From assembly GCA_015523665.1 (NCBI GenBank), contig WAJX01000237.1:1-6157 (forward strand): a stretch of DNA of 6,157 nucleotides. The letters are read 5' to 3'. The notes below the pieces were generated by a model. The model was not told the origin of the DNA, ran no database searches, and saw only the letters and a list, made by a program, of their open reading frames with translations. Origin of the DNA: Ferroglobus sp. GTDB taxonomy: Archaea; Halobacteriota; Archaeoglobi; Archaeoglobales; Archaeoglobaceae. The translations under genes and the position numbers were made by a program. Every line of letters starts with the position of its first letter. Position 1 is the first letter of the stretch. Below are positions 1 through 5,669 of this stretch, one piece after another.

Positions 1-7
1 AAATACC

Positions 8-62
8 ACTTTTAAATTTTAAAATTTTAAACTTTTAAATTTTAAGTTTAAGTTGTTTAAGT
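8..62. repeat. Short AT-rich direct repeats upstream of the AIM24-family gene
   Basis: A 15-bp sequence, ACTTTTAAATTTTAA, occurs exactly at 8-22 and again at 31-45. It is followed by GTTTAAGT at 46-53 and 55-62. All units are built almost entirely from A and T, so they may be low-complexity sequence rather than a regulatory array. They lie just upstream of the TATA-like box of the downstream gene, so a role as protein-binding sites is possible but not shown. Nothing else is recognisable in the first 78 bases, and the gene to the left lies outside the window. Confidence 0.5.
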
Positions 63-78
63 ATCTTAGTTGTTAAGT

Positions 79-85
79 TTTATAT
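79..85 (+). promoter_or_regulatory. TATA-like box for a probable leaderless transcript of the AIM24-family gene
   Basis: The sequence TTTATAT is centred 26 nt before the ATG at 108. In archaea the TATA box usually lies about 25-27 nt before the transcription start, so the transcript is predicted to begin at or next to the start codon. No Shine-Dalgarno-like sequence lies before this ATG (the bases are GAACGAAATTT), which agrees with leaderless translation. The spacing is seen directly; promoter activity is inferred. Confidence 0.5.
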
Positions 86-107
86 CACTTAAACAAGAAC
101 GAAATTT

Positions 108-767
108 ATGAAATTCGAAATATTGTCAAAACCAAGTTATTCACTTCTCGATGTTAAAATGAGAAAGGGAGAAGAATTGTTAGCCGAGAGTGGAGCAATG
201 GTATACATGAGTGGAGTGGAACTCAAAACTGAAATGAAAGGTGGGATATTAGGTGGATTTAAAAGATTGTTAGCTGGTGAATCATTCTTTATAAACAGAT
301 TCGTAGCTGTGAGAGATAATGCTGTTATAGGCTTAGCCCCTCCATACAATGGAGATATAATCCATATACCAATCAATGGGAGAGTATATGCACAAAGTGG
401 TGCATTTTTAGCTTCAACAGCTAATATAGATATAGATGCAAAATGGGGTGGTGCTAAAACGTTCTTTGCTGGAGAAGGATTAATCCTACTAAAGATTGAA
501 GGAAATGGTGATCTCTTCTTATCATCTTTCGGAGGTATTCAAGAGATTGAAGTAGAGGAGAATTTCATAGTCGATACTGGCCATATAGTTGCCTTTCAAG
601 AAGGGCTAGATTTCAAGATAAGAAAAGTAGGAGGGTTAAAAACAACTTTATTAAGCGGTGAAGGTTTAATCGCGGAGTTCAAAGGAGTTGGGAAAGTTTG
701 GGTTCAAACTAGATCTGTAGCTGATTATATCGGATGGTTATCATCACTCATGCCAACGAGCAAATAA
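108..767 (+). CDS. AIM24 family protein (TIGR00266-like)
   Basis: This 219-residue protein is recognised as an AIM24-family member (PF01987; the prokaryotic form is often called TIGR00266 family protein). The family folds as a beta-rich barrel-like protein of about 220 residues, so this copy is full length. Visible hallmarks are the glycine-rich N-terminal section around GGILGGFKRLLAGESFF (residues 45-61), a central AGEGLILLKIEGNGDLFLSSFG (121-142, abbreviated here as the core Gly-rich strand), and a matching C-terminal SGEGLIAEFKGVGKVWVQTRS (183-203), suggesting internal structural repetition. There is no signal peptide, membrane segment or cysteine cluster, so it is probably cytosolic. In yeast the homologue affects mitochondrial inner-membrane organisation; the role in archaea is not established. 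The ATG is chosen because a TATA-like box sits 26 nt upstream. It is transcribed away from the cdh cluster, and nothing nearby suggests a partner. Confidence 0.88.
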   Translation: MKFEILSKPSYSLLDVKMRKGEELLAESGAMVYMSGVELKTEMKGGILGGFKRLLAGESFFINRFVAVRDNAVIGLAPPYNGDIIHIPINGRVYAQSGAFLASTANIDIDAKWGGAKTFFAGEGLILLKIEGNGDLFLSSFGGIQEIEVEENFIVDTGHIVAFQEGLDFKIRKVGGLKTTLLSGEGLIAEFKGVGKVWVQTRSVADYIGWLSSLMPTSK

Positions 768-773
768 AAATAG

Positions 774-807
774 TTTTTAATATGTTTTTTAAATATTATT
801 ATTTTTA
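774..807 (+). terminator. Probable U-tract terminator after the AIM24-family gene
   Basis: Three T-runs follow the stop codon at 765-767: T5 at 774-778, T6 at 785-790 and T5 at 803-807. They are separated by A/T-only sequence apart from single G residues. Archaeal RNA polymerase commonly terminates at clustered U-tracts without needing a strong hairpin, and no convincing GC-rich hairpin is present here. The tracts are seen; the terminator function is inferred. Confidence 0.4.
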
Positions 808-978
808 TTAATTTCTCTAATTAAAAATTTTTATAAAAAGTAAAAAAGAGTAAAAAATGAGAAAGTAAAAAGTTAAAGATATCAATTTCGATATTATAAC
901 ACGTTCATGTAACAACTACACAACAAACTTTGATTGTGATATACTCCACATATTCAATCCAACATTTAACGATCATAA

Positions 979-1000
979 TCTAAATCATATCTAAATCATA
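979..1000. repeat. Perfect 11-bp tandem repeat, two copies
   Basis: TCTAAATCATA occurs at 979-989 and immediately again at 990-1000. It sits within the G-free part of the intergenic region, about 115 bp before taw3. The 11-bp period is close to one helical turn, so paired binding by a regulator is conceivable, but slippage in simple sequence explains it equally well. Confidence 0.6.
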
Positions 1001-1089
1001 AACAAACATACTCCAACAACAAAAATAATAGCAATGTAACAAACTAAAAATCAGGCAAACAATTAAAAATATAATATAATATACAATAA

Positions 1090-1097
1090 TATAAAAA
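1090..1097 (+). promoter_or_regulatory. Candidate TATA box for taw3
   Basis: TATAAAAA is centred about 20 nt before the ATG at 1114, slightly closer than usual for a leaderless transcript. A second TATA-like run at about 1075-1083 would give a start near 1105 and a short leader. The whole stretch from 1061 to 1106 is nearly pure A/T, so the exact element cannot be fixed by eye. No good Shine-Dalgarno sequence precedes either candidate start codon. Confidence 0.25.
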
Positions 1098-1113
1098 TAA
1101 ATTATAGTTGAGT

Positions 1114-1689
1114 ATGTGGTCAAGATTTAGAGAAAAAAAAATTAAAGAATATGAAAAAGCAAAAATAGATGATGAAATAAAACCAATACTCGATGATATC
1201 AATTCGGTTAGTTGTTTTGTAACACTCTCAAGCTGTTCTGGGAGAATTGTTGTGATGGATATGCCATCTTTCGGAAATAAAGTTGAAAGCGTTTTTCTTG
1301 GAAAATGGCATTCTATCCCAAGTTTTGATGAAGTCTTATCTGCCATTAACAAAGGAAAACAAACAACATGGTTAATGATGCATCCTCCAATAATCCACAT
1401 CGCATGCGAAAATGTTGAATCAGCAAAAAAACTTTTAGAGGTAGCAAAAAATTCGGGATTAAGGAGATCTGGCATAATTTCAATGAAAAACTGGGTTGTG
1501 GAGATTTCTCCCCCAGAAAGGCTTGAGATGGTGGCTAGCATAAGTGGTAAAACACTCAATCTTGAAACTCTAAGAATTAACTACCAATTCTGTATTGAAA
1601 AGCTTAAAAAGAGTAGGGAGAGAATAAAAAAGTTTAGAGATTCTTTTAGAAACACATTTACAAATACATTCACAGAAGTTTTTCTATAG
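1114..1689 (+). CDS. taw3: tRNA wybutosine-synthesizing protein 3, Taw3/TYW3 (N4-methyltransferase acting on tRNA-Phe)
   Basis: Taw3/TYW3 uses S-adenosylmethionine to methylate N4 of the tricyclic wyosine-type base at G37 of tRNA-Phe, after the Taw1 and Taw2 steps, and helps hold the reading frame. Family signatures are seen: SSCSGRI at residues 39-45, the FLGKWH block at 61-66, and a C-terminal block PPIIHIACEN (91-100) with SAKKLL and SGLRRSGIIS (115-124), then ERLE. A basic, helical tail (KKSRERIKKFRDSF) ends the protein. At 191 residues it is near the family norm. I start at ATG 1114 because MWSRF matches the usual short N-terminus; an in-frame TTG at 1108 would add two residues. The last residues, NTFTNTFTEVFL, derive from a 12-bp duplication and overlap the end of thrC on the other strand. 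A methionine follows ERLE where I recall proline being common. No other wyosine gene is visible. Confidence 0.9.
   Translation: MWSRFREKKIKEYEKAKIDDEIKPILDDINSVSCFVTLSSCSGRIVVMDMPSFGNKVESVFLGKWHSIPSFDEVLSAINKGKQTTWLMMHPPIIHIACENVESAKKLLEVAKNSGLRRSGIISMKNWVVEISPPERLEMVASISGKTLNLETLRINYQFCIEKLKKSRERIKKFRDSFRNTFTNTFTEVFL
1651..1674. repeat. 12-bp imperfect tandem duplication across the overlapping taw3/thrC ends
   Basis: AACACATTTACA (1651-1662) is followed directly by AATACATTCACA (1663-1674), with two mismatches. In taw3 it encodes the repeated residues NTFT-NTFT. On the minus strand the second copy contains the thrC stop TGA (1672-1670), and the first copy supplies an in-frame TAA (1660-1658) just beyond it. 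The repeat is seen directly; its origin by slippage or duplication is inferred. Confidence 0.65.
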
Positions 1690-2848
1690 AATTTATTGTA
1701 GCTTCAACTTCAACTGGTTTTCCAGAGATAGATATAACCTCATCCGGATCTTTTAACAAGTTTCCAGTAGCAATACAAACAACTTCTTCAAGATTGAAGT
1801 CTAAGCTATCTTTTAAAAGCCCAGCAACACTCGCTGCACTTGCAGGTTCAACTCCTATCCCCTCTTTTGCAAGCATTTTTTGTGCCTCAACTATCTCATC
1901 ATCGCTAACTTGAATTACCATCCCTTTAGATTTGTAAACAGCTCTCAAGGCTTTTTTCGCATTAACTGGATTACCTATCCTTATAGCTGTTGCAATCGTT
2001 TCTGGATTTTTTAACGGCTCTATACTTTCCTTACCTTCAACATAGGCCTTGTAAATAGGATTAGCTCCTTGAGCTTGGACACCTATCATCTTAGGCAATT
2101 CATCAATAAAACCTAACTCTTTTAACTCAACAAATCCCTTAAAAATTGCGGATATATTCCCAGCATTTCCAACAGGAACAAAAATCGCATCTGGAGAATG
2201 GCCAAGTTCATCCACTATTTCATAAGCTATCGTTTTTTGACCTTCAAGCCTAAAAGGATTTATCGAATTCAGCAGATAGAATTTTCTTTTTAAAGATAAA
2301 TCTCTGACTATCTCCAAAGCTCTGTCAAAATTTCCTTTTATAGCTATAACTCTTGCTTGATGCATCAAAGCTTGTGCAAGCTTTCCCGCTGCAACTTTTC
2401 TTGCTGGCAATATTACAATAGCTTTAATATTTGCACGAGCAGCATACATAGCCATGCTTGCAGAAGTGTTGCCAGTTGATGCACAGATAACAGCTCTCAT
2501 TTTAAGCTCAACAGCTTTAGTTATACCAACTGTCATCCCTCTATCCTTAAAAGAACCAGATGGATTCAATCCCTCATGTTTTACGTAAACTCTACTAATT
2601 CCAGATTTTTCAGCTATTCTTTTAACATTGTATAATGGTGTCCCTCCTTCTCTAAGTGTAATCGGATCAATTCTTACTGGTAATAGATCTCGATACTTCC
2701 ACACCCATATATCTTTACCATCAAGCTTGAACTCTACCTCAGAATAGTCAAACAAAACTTCTAGAAGTCCATTACATTTTGAACAAGTATAGATAAGATC
2801 ATCATGATAAATATTTCCACACTCTATACATCTAAGGAAGTATTCCAT
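1670..2848 (-). CDS. thrC: Threonine synthase, PLP-dependent, with N-terminal zinc ribbon
   Basis: Threonine synthase converts O-phospho-L-homoserine to L-threonine and phosphate, the last step of threonine synthesis. The 392-residue protein has an N-terminal zinc-ribbon (C7, C10, C22, C25; spacing C-X2-C-X11-C-X2-C), common in archaeal ThrC. A fold-type II PLP domain follows: NPSGSFKDRGM with the Schiff-base lysine K101, the CASTGNTSASMA substrate loop (122-133), the GNAGN phosphate-binding loop (227-231), and EPASAAS (334-340) and TGNLLKDP (361-368) near the C-terminus. The longest reading frame would begin at 2905 inside cdhE, but its 19 extra residues are hydrophobic and unlike the family. 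ATG 2848 puts the zinc ribbon at the N-terminus and has a TATA-like box upstream. It lies 31 nt after cdhE and overlaps taw3 by 20 bp. Paralogues such as the cysteate synthase of coenzyme M synthesis in some methanogens are related, but the motifs favour true ThrC. Confidence 0.92.
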   Translation of the reverse strand: MEYFLRCIECGNIYHDDLIYTCSKCNGLLEVLFDYSEVEFKLDGKDIWVWKYRDLLPVRIDPITLREGGTPLYNVKRIAEKSGISRVYVKHEGLNPSGSFKDRGMTVGITKAVELKMRAVICASTGNTSASMAMYAARANIKAIVILPARKVAAGKLAQALMHQARVIAIKGNFDRALEIVRDLSLKRKFYLLNSINPFRLEGQKTIAYEIVDELGHSPDAIFVPVGNAGNISAIFKGFVELKELGFIDELPKMIGVQAQGANPIYKAYVEGKESIEPLKNPETIATAIRIGNPVNAKKALRAVYKSKGMVIQVSDDEIVEAQKMLAKEGIGVEPASAASVAGLLKDSLDFNLEEVVCIATGNLLKDPDEVISISGKPVEVEATINSIEKLL

Positions 2849-2868
2849 GAAATTAAAAAAAATCAGGG

Positions 2869-2876
2869 ATATATAA
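2869..2876 (-). promoter_or_regulatory. TATA-like box in the cdhE-thrC gap, probable leaderless thrC promoter
   Basis: Read on the minus strand, TTATATAT is centred about 24-25 nt before the thrC ATG at 2848. The bases between are CCCTGATTTTTTTAATTTC-like, with no Shine-Dalgarno sequence. The spacing fits a transcript beginning at or near the ATG. It would let thrC be expressed independently of the cdh operon, although read-through from cdhE remains possible because no clear terminator lies in the 31-nt gap. Confidence 0.45.
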
Positions 2877-2879
2877 TAC

Positions 2880-4286
2880 CTACTTTGGTGGCCAGTTTTG
2901 TTCAAGCCAGCCTTTTATCCTACCAGAGTCCATCGGACCAACTAACACCTTCCATCCAGTTTCATCTTCTATAGCTCCTTGCAATCTTGCTGCAAGTCCT
3001 GGAATAACTAGATACCTATGCTTAACCCTTTCCTCTATTTTTGTATCCTTTATCAGATCTTTAACCTTTCCTGCAGTAAATTGACCTCCAGCAACACTAA
3101 CCTCAACACCTAAGCCCTCTGTATCCAAGACAAGAAGCCATCCTTTAATATTACCGCTTGTAAGATCACTCTCAACTGTATAATAAGTTAGAGCGAAGTT
3201 GGTTGTTAGAAAGACTGGATCTTCAGCAGTGGGATTGTTTATCTCTCTCAAGCCCGGTTCAACTTGAACGGGTGTTCTAGGATCTGTATATATGTTGTAA
3301 CGCAATGTTATAGTTGGCATGATCGAATAAGGTTCTAAACTCTTGAATATCATCACGTCAGCATACTTTACGATAAATAAACTAGCTATTACAGTCTCCC
3401 AATAAGCTTTCGATATCTCATCAGCCTCTATACTCCAAGCTGAGATTGGAGTAACCATTATAGGATAAGCTACATCTTTATCCTCTCCAAGTATGGCTGT
3501 TCTCCTCAACTGAATTACTCTTTCAAAAGTTCCTTTCAAACCTTCTCCAATTGGCTCGGTAACAGGATCTAGAACTATTTCATTTACACCACTCTCTTTA
3601 AAAGTCTTAGCAAGACTCTTAAGCTTATCAAGATTCTTACTCCTAACTACCACTGGAACCTTAAATTCTAAAGCAAGTTGTAAGAATTCTCTCCAATTAT
3701 CTTCCGTTGCTGCATAGATCAATGGTCTTTCTTTAGCAACCTCTTCCAATGCGGCTCTCATGCAATTAGCATTCAAAGATATCAAAACCATCGGCTTTCC
3801 ATAGCCAGCTACTTTCTTCACAACTTGTTTAAATCTTTCAGGATTGTTTGATGTGCATCTCACAGCTATTCCATCGAGGGTTAAAAAATCTCCCACATAG
3901 AATTTCTTGTATTCAACAACTTTGCTACACCTCTCATCTATCTCTTTATCATCCAAACTATCCCAGACATCATAAAAGAAAGCTGTTGGATTGAAAAAAG
4001 TTAGCTCATGTCTATGTAAAACATCCTCTCCTCCAATCTTAACTGTATTCTCTCCTCCAATAACTATCTCTAGGATTTCTGGAGATGTGAGAGAGATCAG
4101 TTCATCAAGCCTTTTCTTAACTTTCTCATCCTTCTCAGCATCTCTAACTAAAGGTGGGCAATCTGTTGGCTTAACAACTCTCTCAATTATCTGTGCAGCA
4201 AAGCTCATGCATGTATCATATCCACACTCTCCACAGTTTGTTTGTGGAAGATATCTATAAATCTCAAGGGGACTTTTCACCTTCAT
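2880..4286 (-). CDS. cdhE: Acetyl-CoA decarbonylase/synthase gamma subunit (corrinoid iron-sulfur protein, large subunit)
   Basis: CdhE carries a corrinoid and a [4Fe-4S] cluster and, with CdhD, moves the methyl group from the tetrahydropterin carrier to the acetyl-CoA synthase active site. At 468 residues it is full length. The N-terminal cluster motif is C18-X2-C21-X4-C26-X16-C43, in the context LPQTNCGECGYDTC. Residues about 80-390 form the TIM-barrel domain (PF03599), including HRHELTFFNPT, YAATEDNW (191-198), AYPIMVTP, SYWETVIAS-like AYWETVIAS (294-302), YTDPRTPV (333-340) and FALTYYTVESDL. The C-terminal part contains AGGQFTAGKVKD (399-410), VIPGLAARLQGAIED (427-441) and VGPMDSGRIKGWLEQNWPP (449-467), the corrinoid-binding region. 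The start lies 1 nt after the cdhD stop with a good Shine-Dalgarno sequence, indicating translational coupling. Extra cysteines at 120, 144 and 175 stand outside the cluster motif. Bacterial AcsC is the counterpart, but the operon order is archaeal. Confidence 0.97.
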   Translation of the reverse strand: MKVKSPLEIYRYLPQTNCGECGYDTCMSFAAQIIERVVKPTDCPPLVRDAEKDEKVKKRLDELISLTSPEILEIVIGGENTVKIGGEDVLHRHELTFFNPTAFFYDVWDSLDDKEIDERCSKVVEYKKFYVGDFLTLDGIAVRCTSNNPERFKQVVKKVAGYGKPMVLISLNANCMRAALEEVAKERPLIYAATEDNWREFLQLALEFKVPVVVRSKNLDKLKSLAKTFKESGVNEIVLDPVTEPIGEGLKGTFERVIQLRRTAILGEDKDVAYPIMVTPISAWSIEADEISKAYWETVIASLFIVKYADVMIFKSLEPYSIMPTITLRYNIYTDPRTPVQVEPGLREINNPTAEDPVFLTTNFALTYYTVESDLTSGNIKGWLLVLDTEGLGVEVSVAGGQFTAGKVKDLIKDTKIEERVKHRYLVIPGLAARLQGAIEDETGWKVLVGPMDSGRIKGWLEQNWPPK

Positions 4287-4287
4287 T

Positions 4288-5658
4288 TTATCCCTCCATC
4301 GTTATCCAAGCATCACCGTCTGCAGTTTCTTTAACATTCCCCATAAGTGTGTTCATAATCTCCTTAAGCACTGCCACAGCCCCAGGATGCATCATCATAA
4401 ACAGATCTACCCCAGCTAAAGCTAATGTTAAGCCAGTAACTATCTCCCAAATAGGTCCTCTCAACTCCCTAGGCCCCCAAGGTGTATCCTCTTCTATAGG
4501 AGATTCTTTCATCCAAGCTTCTCTGGCCCCCCAAGCGTTTGTAGTTCCACTGGACATCGGGAAGTTCAAATCGGTATCTCCTCTCAAACCACTTATCCTT
4601 ATCCTCTCCATGTTCGTATAAGCGTAATCCAATCCATAACCCAGAGCCGCAGTAGTTGGATCCATCACAAGGCTATCCCTAGGAATTCCAACCCTCTTGA
4701 GCAAGTATCTATTTAGTGTTTTCTGATTGTTTATATCCATCTGAGTCCAGCTCAGCACAACGTGTCCATGATCTTTAGCCGCATTCCCAATTCTCTCCCA
4801 ATCCATATCAAGAGTTGCACTTGCGAGCATAACTCTCTCCCCTTCAGCCACTTCAGCAGCTTTTTCAAGCACTATCGGATCTTTTTCCTTATTACCACTA
4901 CCACCAATGATTAAAGGAACTCTAACAGCCTGTAAAACCTCCTCAACAACCTTTACAGCCTCACTTGGTGGAGTATCTTCAAGCATAGGATCAGTGCTTA
5001 TCAAATGTAAGGTAACAAGATCAGCTCCAAAATCTTTAACAGCCTTTTTAGCCCACTCAGCCGGATCTTCGAGAACATCTTCATAATGCTCCCTCACAGC
5101 CTTCGCAAGCATAGGTTTACGATCAAATATGTCTATGGCTATAACTGGCATATGTGGCATTTCAGCATCAAATGTATAGAATGGTAAACTTCTCTCCCCA
5201 CCTATCGTAACTGTAACCTCTCTTGTTCCTCCTTCAGATTTCTTCGCTCCAAGAGTAACTTCTTCAATAACGCCAGTATATTCAGGCTTATATGGTTCAA
5301 ACTTTACCTCTATTAACTTCTCAGGGATCTTGGGCTTAGCTTCAACAGTAACTGGTTGAGGTTGCTGAGGTTGAATTTGTTGAGTTGTAGATGGTAATTG
5401 AAGTTGAATTCCTAAAGCTGAAGAGAGTCTTTGCAAATACATAAGAGCAGCATTCGCATGATAAAGGAAATTACCAAATTCTTGTATTAAGTTTATGTAT
5501 TGAGTCAAAGCTAAGAGAGCGTTTATTGTACTAACATCCACTCCAGCTCCAGGCTCTATTTCTATCTCCAGATCTCCTTCTATTCTCACTCCCTCTAACT
5601 CCTCAACATTGTATTTCTTTAAAAGCTGAAAAAATTCCTCCAAAGTAAACTTCTCCAT
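4288..5658 (-). CDS. cdhD: Acetyl-CoA decarbonylase/synthase delta subunit (corrinoid iron-sulfur protein, small subunit)
   Basis: CdhD partners CdhE in methyl transfer between the tetrahydropterin carrier and the acetyl-CoA synthase site of the ACDS complex in the cytoplasm. The 456-residue protein is slightly longer than the roughly 390-440 I recall for methanogen homologues. Residues 18-34 hold the N-terminal ELEGVRIEGDLEIEI signature. A predicted helical stretch (about 43-85) then leads to a Gln/Pro-rich linker (about 90-113, with QPQQPQP). The TIM-barrel domain follows: TIGGERSLPF (151-160), LHLISTDPMLEDTP (217-230), IIGGSGNKEKDP (250-261), LSWTQMDIN (302-310), MDPTTAALGYGLDYAYTNMERIR (from 332), FPMSSGTTNAWGARE (366-380) and the end block LRGPIWEIVTGL with LFMMMHPGAV (419-428). 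The start is 4 nt after the cooC stop and has a Shine-Dalgarno sequence overlapping cooC. Bacterial AcsD is the counterpart. Confidence 0.97.
   Translation of the reverse strand: MEKFTLEEFFQLLKKYNVEELEGVRIEGDLEIEIEPGAGVDVSTINALLALTQYINLIQEFGNFLYHANAALMYLQRLSSALGIQLQLPSTTQQIQPQQPQPVTVEAKPKIPEKLIEVKFEPYKPEYTGVIEEVTLGAKKSEGGTREVTVTIGGERSLPFYTFDAEMPHMPVIAIDIFDRKPMLAKAVREHYEDVLEDPAEWAKKAVKDFGADLVTLHLISTDPMLEDTPPSEAVKVVEEVLQAVRVPLIIGGSGNKEKDPIVLEKAAEVAEGERVMLASATLDMDWERIGNAAKDHGHVVLSWTQMDINNQKTLNRYLLKRVGIPRDSLVMDPTTAALGYGLDYAYTNMERIRISGLRGDTDLNFPMSSGTTNAWGAREAWMKESPIEEDTPWGPRELRGPIWEIVTGLTLALAGVDLFMMMHPGAVAVLKEIMNTLMGNVKETADGDAWITMEG
4292..4297 (-). promoter_or_regulatory. Shine-Dalgarno sequence for cdhE, inside the end of cdhD
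   Basis: On the minus strand GGAGGG ends 5 nt before the cdhE ATG and lies in the last codons of cdhD. It matches the archaeal 16S rRNA tail well and fixes the cdhE start at 4286. A ribosome terminating on cdhD would be placed to restart on cdhE. Confidence 0.8.
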
Positions 5659-5661
5659 ATT

Positions 5662-5669
5662 CTCACCTC
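5662..5669 (-). promoter_or_regulatory. Shine-Dalgarno sequence for cdhD, overlapping the cooC stop
   Basis: On the minus strand GAGGTGAG lies 3 nt before the cdhD ATG at 5658 and includes the TGA stop codon of cooC (5665-5663). GAGGTGA is a strong match to the archaeal anti-Shine-Dalgarno sequence. It supports this start and coupled translation of the two genes. Confidence 0.8.

Larger units (their letters stand above)
768..1113. other. Gene-free intergenic region, very AT-rich and G-poor on the + strand
   Basis: No credible coding region, tRNA or C/D-box RNA was found in this 346-bp stretch. The left part holds T-runs (774-807) and then three copies of AGTAAAAA at 839-846, 849-856 and 864-871. 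The middle and right parts (about 901-1060) are rich in A and C but nearly free of G: I count 10 G against 35 C in 160 nt, with no G at all from 972 to 1030. Short words recur here, such as ATGTAACAA at 907-915 and 1034-1042, and ATACTCCA at 941-948 and 1008-1015. A weak 5-bp inverted repeat (ATATC/GATAT) lies near 879-894. The final 50 bases are almost pure A/T and probably contain the taw3 promoter. Confidence 0.6.

Noticed and set aside
137..376. 79-codon open frame on the minus strand
   Set aside because: It is antisense to the AIM24-family gene and has no independent support.
839..1000. Possible CRISPR-like or iteron repeats in the intergenic region
   Set aside because: The units are 8-11 bp, AT-rich and irregularly spaced. 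There are no conserved repeats of 25-40 bp with unique spacers and no replication gene nearby.
901..1060. Possible C/D-box guide RNA or tRNA
   Set aside because: No paired C (RTGATGA) and D (CTGA) boxes were found on either strand, and G-depletion rules out a tRNA fold on the + strand.
1044..1559. 171-codon open frame on the minus strand
   Set aside because: It lies antisense to taw3 and runs into AT-rich intergenic DNA. Its product shows no family features, while taw3 on the other strand has clear motifs.
3991..4260. 89-codon plus-strand frame rich in Ser and Cys
   Set aside because: It is the reverse-strand reading of the cdhE N-terminus, including its cluster motif region, and has no start signal of its own.
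4193..4621. 142-codon open frame on the plus strand across the cdhE/cdhD junction
   Set aside because: It is a shadow of two strongly supported genes and has no recognisable domain.
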